Source: Thecaphora thlaspeos (taxonomy: Eukaryota; Basidiomycota; Ustilaginomycetes; Urocystidales; Glomosporiaceae). Taken from it: 64,000 nucleotides of DNA. The notes below the pieces were generated by a model. It was not told the DNA's origin and searched no databases. It saw only the letters and a program-made list of their open reading frames with translations. A program made the position numbers and the translations under genes. Below are positions 63,318-64,000 of the stretch, piece by piece; within the stretch, counting starts at the first letter, position 1, and the number at the start of each line of letters is the position of its first letter. Location: contig UWYS01000001.1 in assembly GCA_900291925.1 (NCBI GenBank), positions 868,001 to 932,000 of the forward strand. The letters are read 5' to 3'.

Positions 63318-64000
63318 CTACTGCCCGATGGCGCCCTTCCGCCTAAGCTCTGCCACTGTCTTGCTGCTCAATCCGAGCTCCTTCTCCAGCACCTCGTCAG
63401 TGTGCTGTCCTAGCACCGGAGGAGGTCGCGTGACGGCCATTTTGCCGGCGCCGTACGTCACGGCGGGCGAAAGAATCTTGATGGTCCCGGCTCGTGGGTG
63501 CTCGACCGTCGTCACCACCTTGCGCGCCTTTGACTGCGGATGCTCGTCGAAAGTCCCGCGGATGTTGCGGATCGGTGCGGCGGGGATGCGACCTTTAATC
63601 GCATCGATCCAGTGCTGGATCGGCCGCGTCGAGAAGAGCTGGTCGAGCAGCGGGACCAGCGTGTCCCGGTTGGCCACGCGCGTCCGATTGGTCGAGTAGA
63701 GCGGGGACTCGGCCAGCTCGGGCTGCCCCAGCGTGCCGCAGAGGGTCTTGAACTGTCCATCGTTGCCAGCACCTACCATGATGCGTCCGTCGGCCGCGCT
63801 GAATCTGCATGATCCGAGTGTCAAGAAACAGGAAGGCAGCAGCCAGGGTCGAAGGTCAGGACTCGGCTGAAGAGGGAGAGTATTGCGAGCATCGTCCCCA
63901 TTGGCCACCAATGCAACTCACGTCTGGTAGGGGGCGATGCTGGGATGTGCGTCGCCGTGCCGCGATGCCTCCTGCCCGGCGATGAGATAGTTGCTGGCAA
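63318..64000 (-). CDS. CaiB/BaiF family CoA-transferase, C-terminal part, cut by the window edge
   Basis: Exons 64000-63922 (partial) and 63804-63318, with a 117-bp phase-2 intron. The visible end of the first part reads ASNYLIAGQEASRHGDAHPS then IAPYQ, continuing across the junction into TFSAADGRIMVGAGNDGQF, the usual class-III CoA-transferase block. IPAAPIRNIRGTFDEHPQSK and LGQHTDEVLEKELGLS close the domain. Enzymes of this family move CoA between carboxylic acids (for example succinate to hydroxymethylglutarate, or formyl and oxalyl CoA); the substrate cannot be told, and the catalytic Asp lies beyond the window. Confidence 0.88.

Noticed and set aside
1..64000. CRISPR arrays, rRNA genes, bacterial-type operons
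   Set aside because: No regularly spaced repeats with unique spacers, no rRNA motifs, and spliced eukaryotic gene structure throughout.

Overview
The window looks like nuclear DNA of a filamentous or yeast-like basidiomycete, most probably a smut relative (Ustilaginomycotina). The evidence is compact GC-rich, CpG-rich genes on both strands, short introns (52-275 bp) with GTGAGT-type donors and CTGAC-like branch sites, long Ser/Ala/Gln low-complexity tails on regulatory proteins, and a purely fungal gene set (IPI3, NPR2, ATG15, YTP1-like, DUF1776, SFT2). The species cannot be named from the sequence. Intron junctions were placed by eye and checked by reading phase and family similarity.

Layout. 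1-5085: decayed Ty3/gypsy retrotransposon on the minus strand, truncated by the window edge. 5853-20373: small mitochondrial-type protein, a large homeodomain factor, an M28 glutaminyl-cyclase-like enzyme, NPR2 (TORC1 regulation) and the vacuolar lipase ATG15. 20385-24610: a second CpG-depleted repeat island with a dead Tc1-type transposase. 25435-41152: ribosomal protein P1, a mitochondrial carrier, uracil phosphoribosyltransferase, a YTP1-like membrane protein, a CTP:phosphocholine cytidylyltransferase-like protein, a small membrane protein, an unknown Ser-rich protein and a double-PH protein. 42313-64000: nitronate monooxygenase whose second intron holds a whole DUF1275 gene, IPI3, asparagine synthetase, DUF1776 protein, VOC-fold protein, AFG1 ATPase, ubiquitin C-terminal hydrolase, a head-to-head pair resembling succinyl-CoA ligase beta and alpha subunits (alpha broken), SFT2, and the start of a CaiB/BaiF CoA-transferase at the right edge.

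Most of these are unlinked housekeeping genes alternating in divergent and convergent pairs; there is no biosynthetic cluster. A loose nutrient/mitochondria theme (NPR2, ATG15, ASN, UPRT, carrier, AFG1, SCS-like pair) is probably coincidental.

The most striking observations are structural. A 52-nt coding exon of the mitochondrial carrier, with its own splice sites, lies in reverse orientation inside the gene. A same-strand gene is nested in a ~1.85 kb intron of the nitronate monooxygenase. A succinyl-CoA ligase alpha-like gene has lost about 40 codons plus the frame. Both repeat islands are almost free of CpG while the flanks are CpG-rich, which points to CpG-directed mutation or methylation of repeats.
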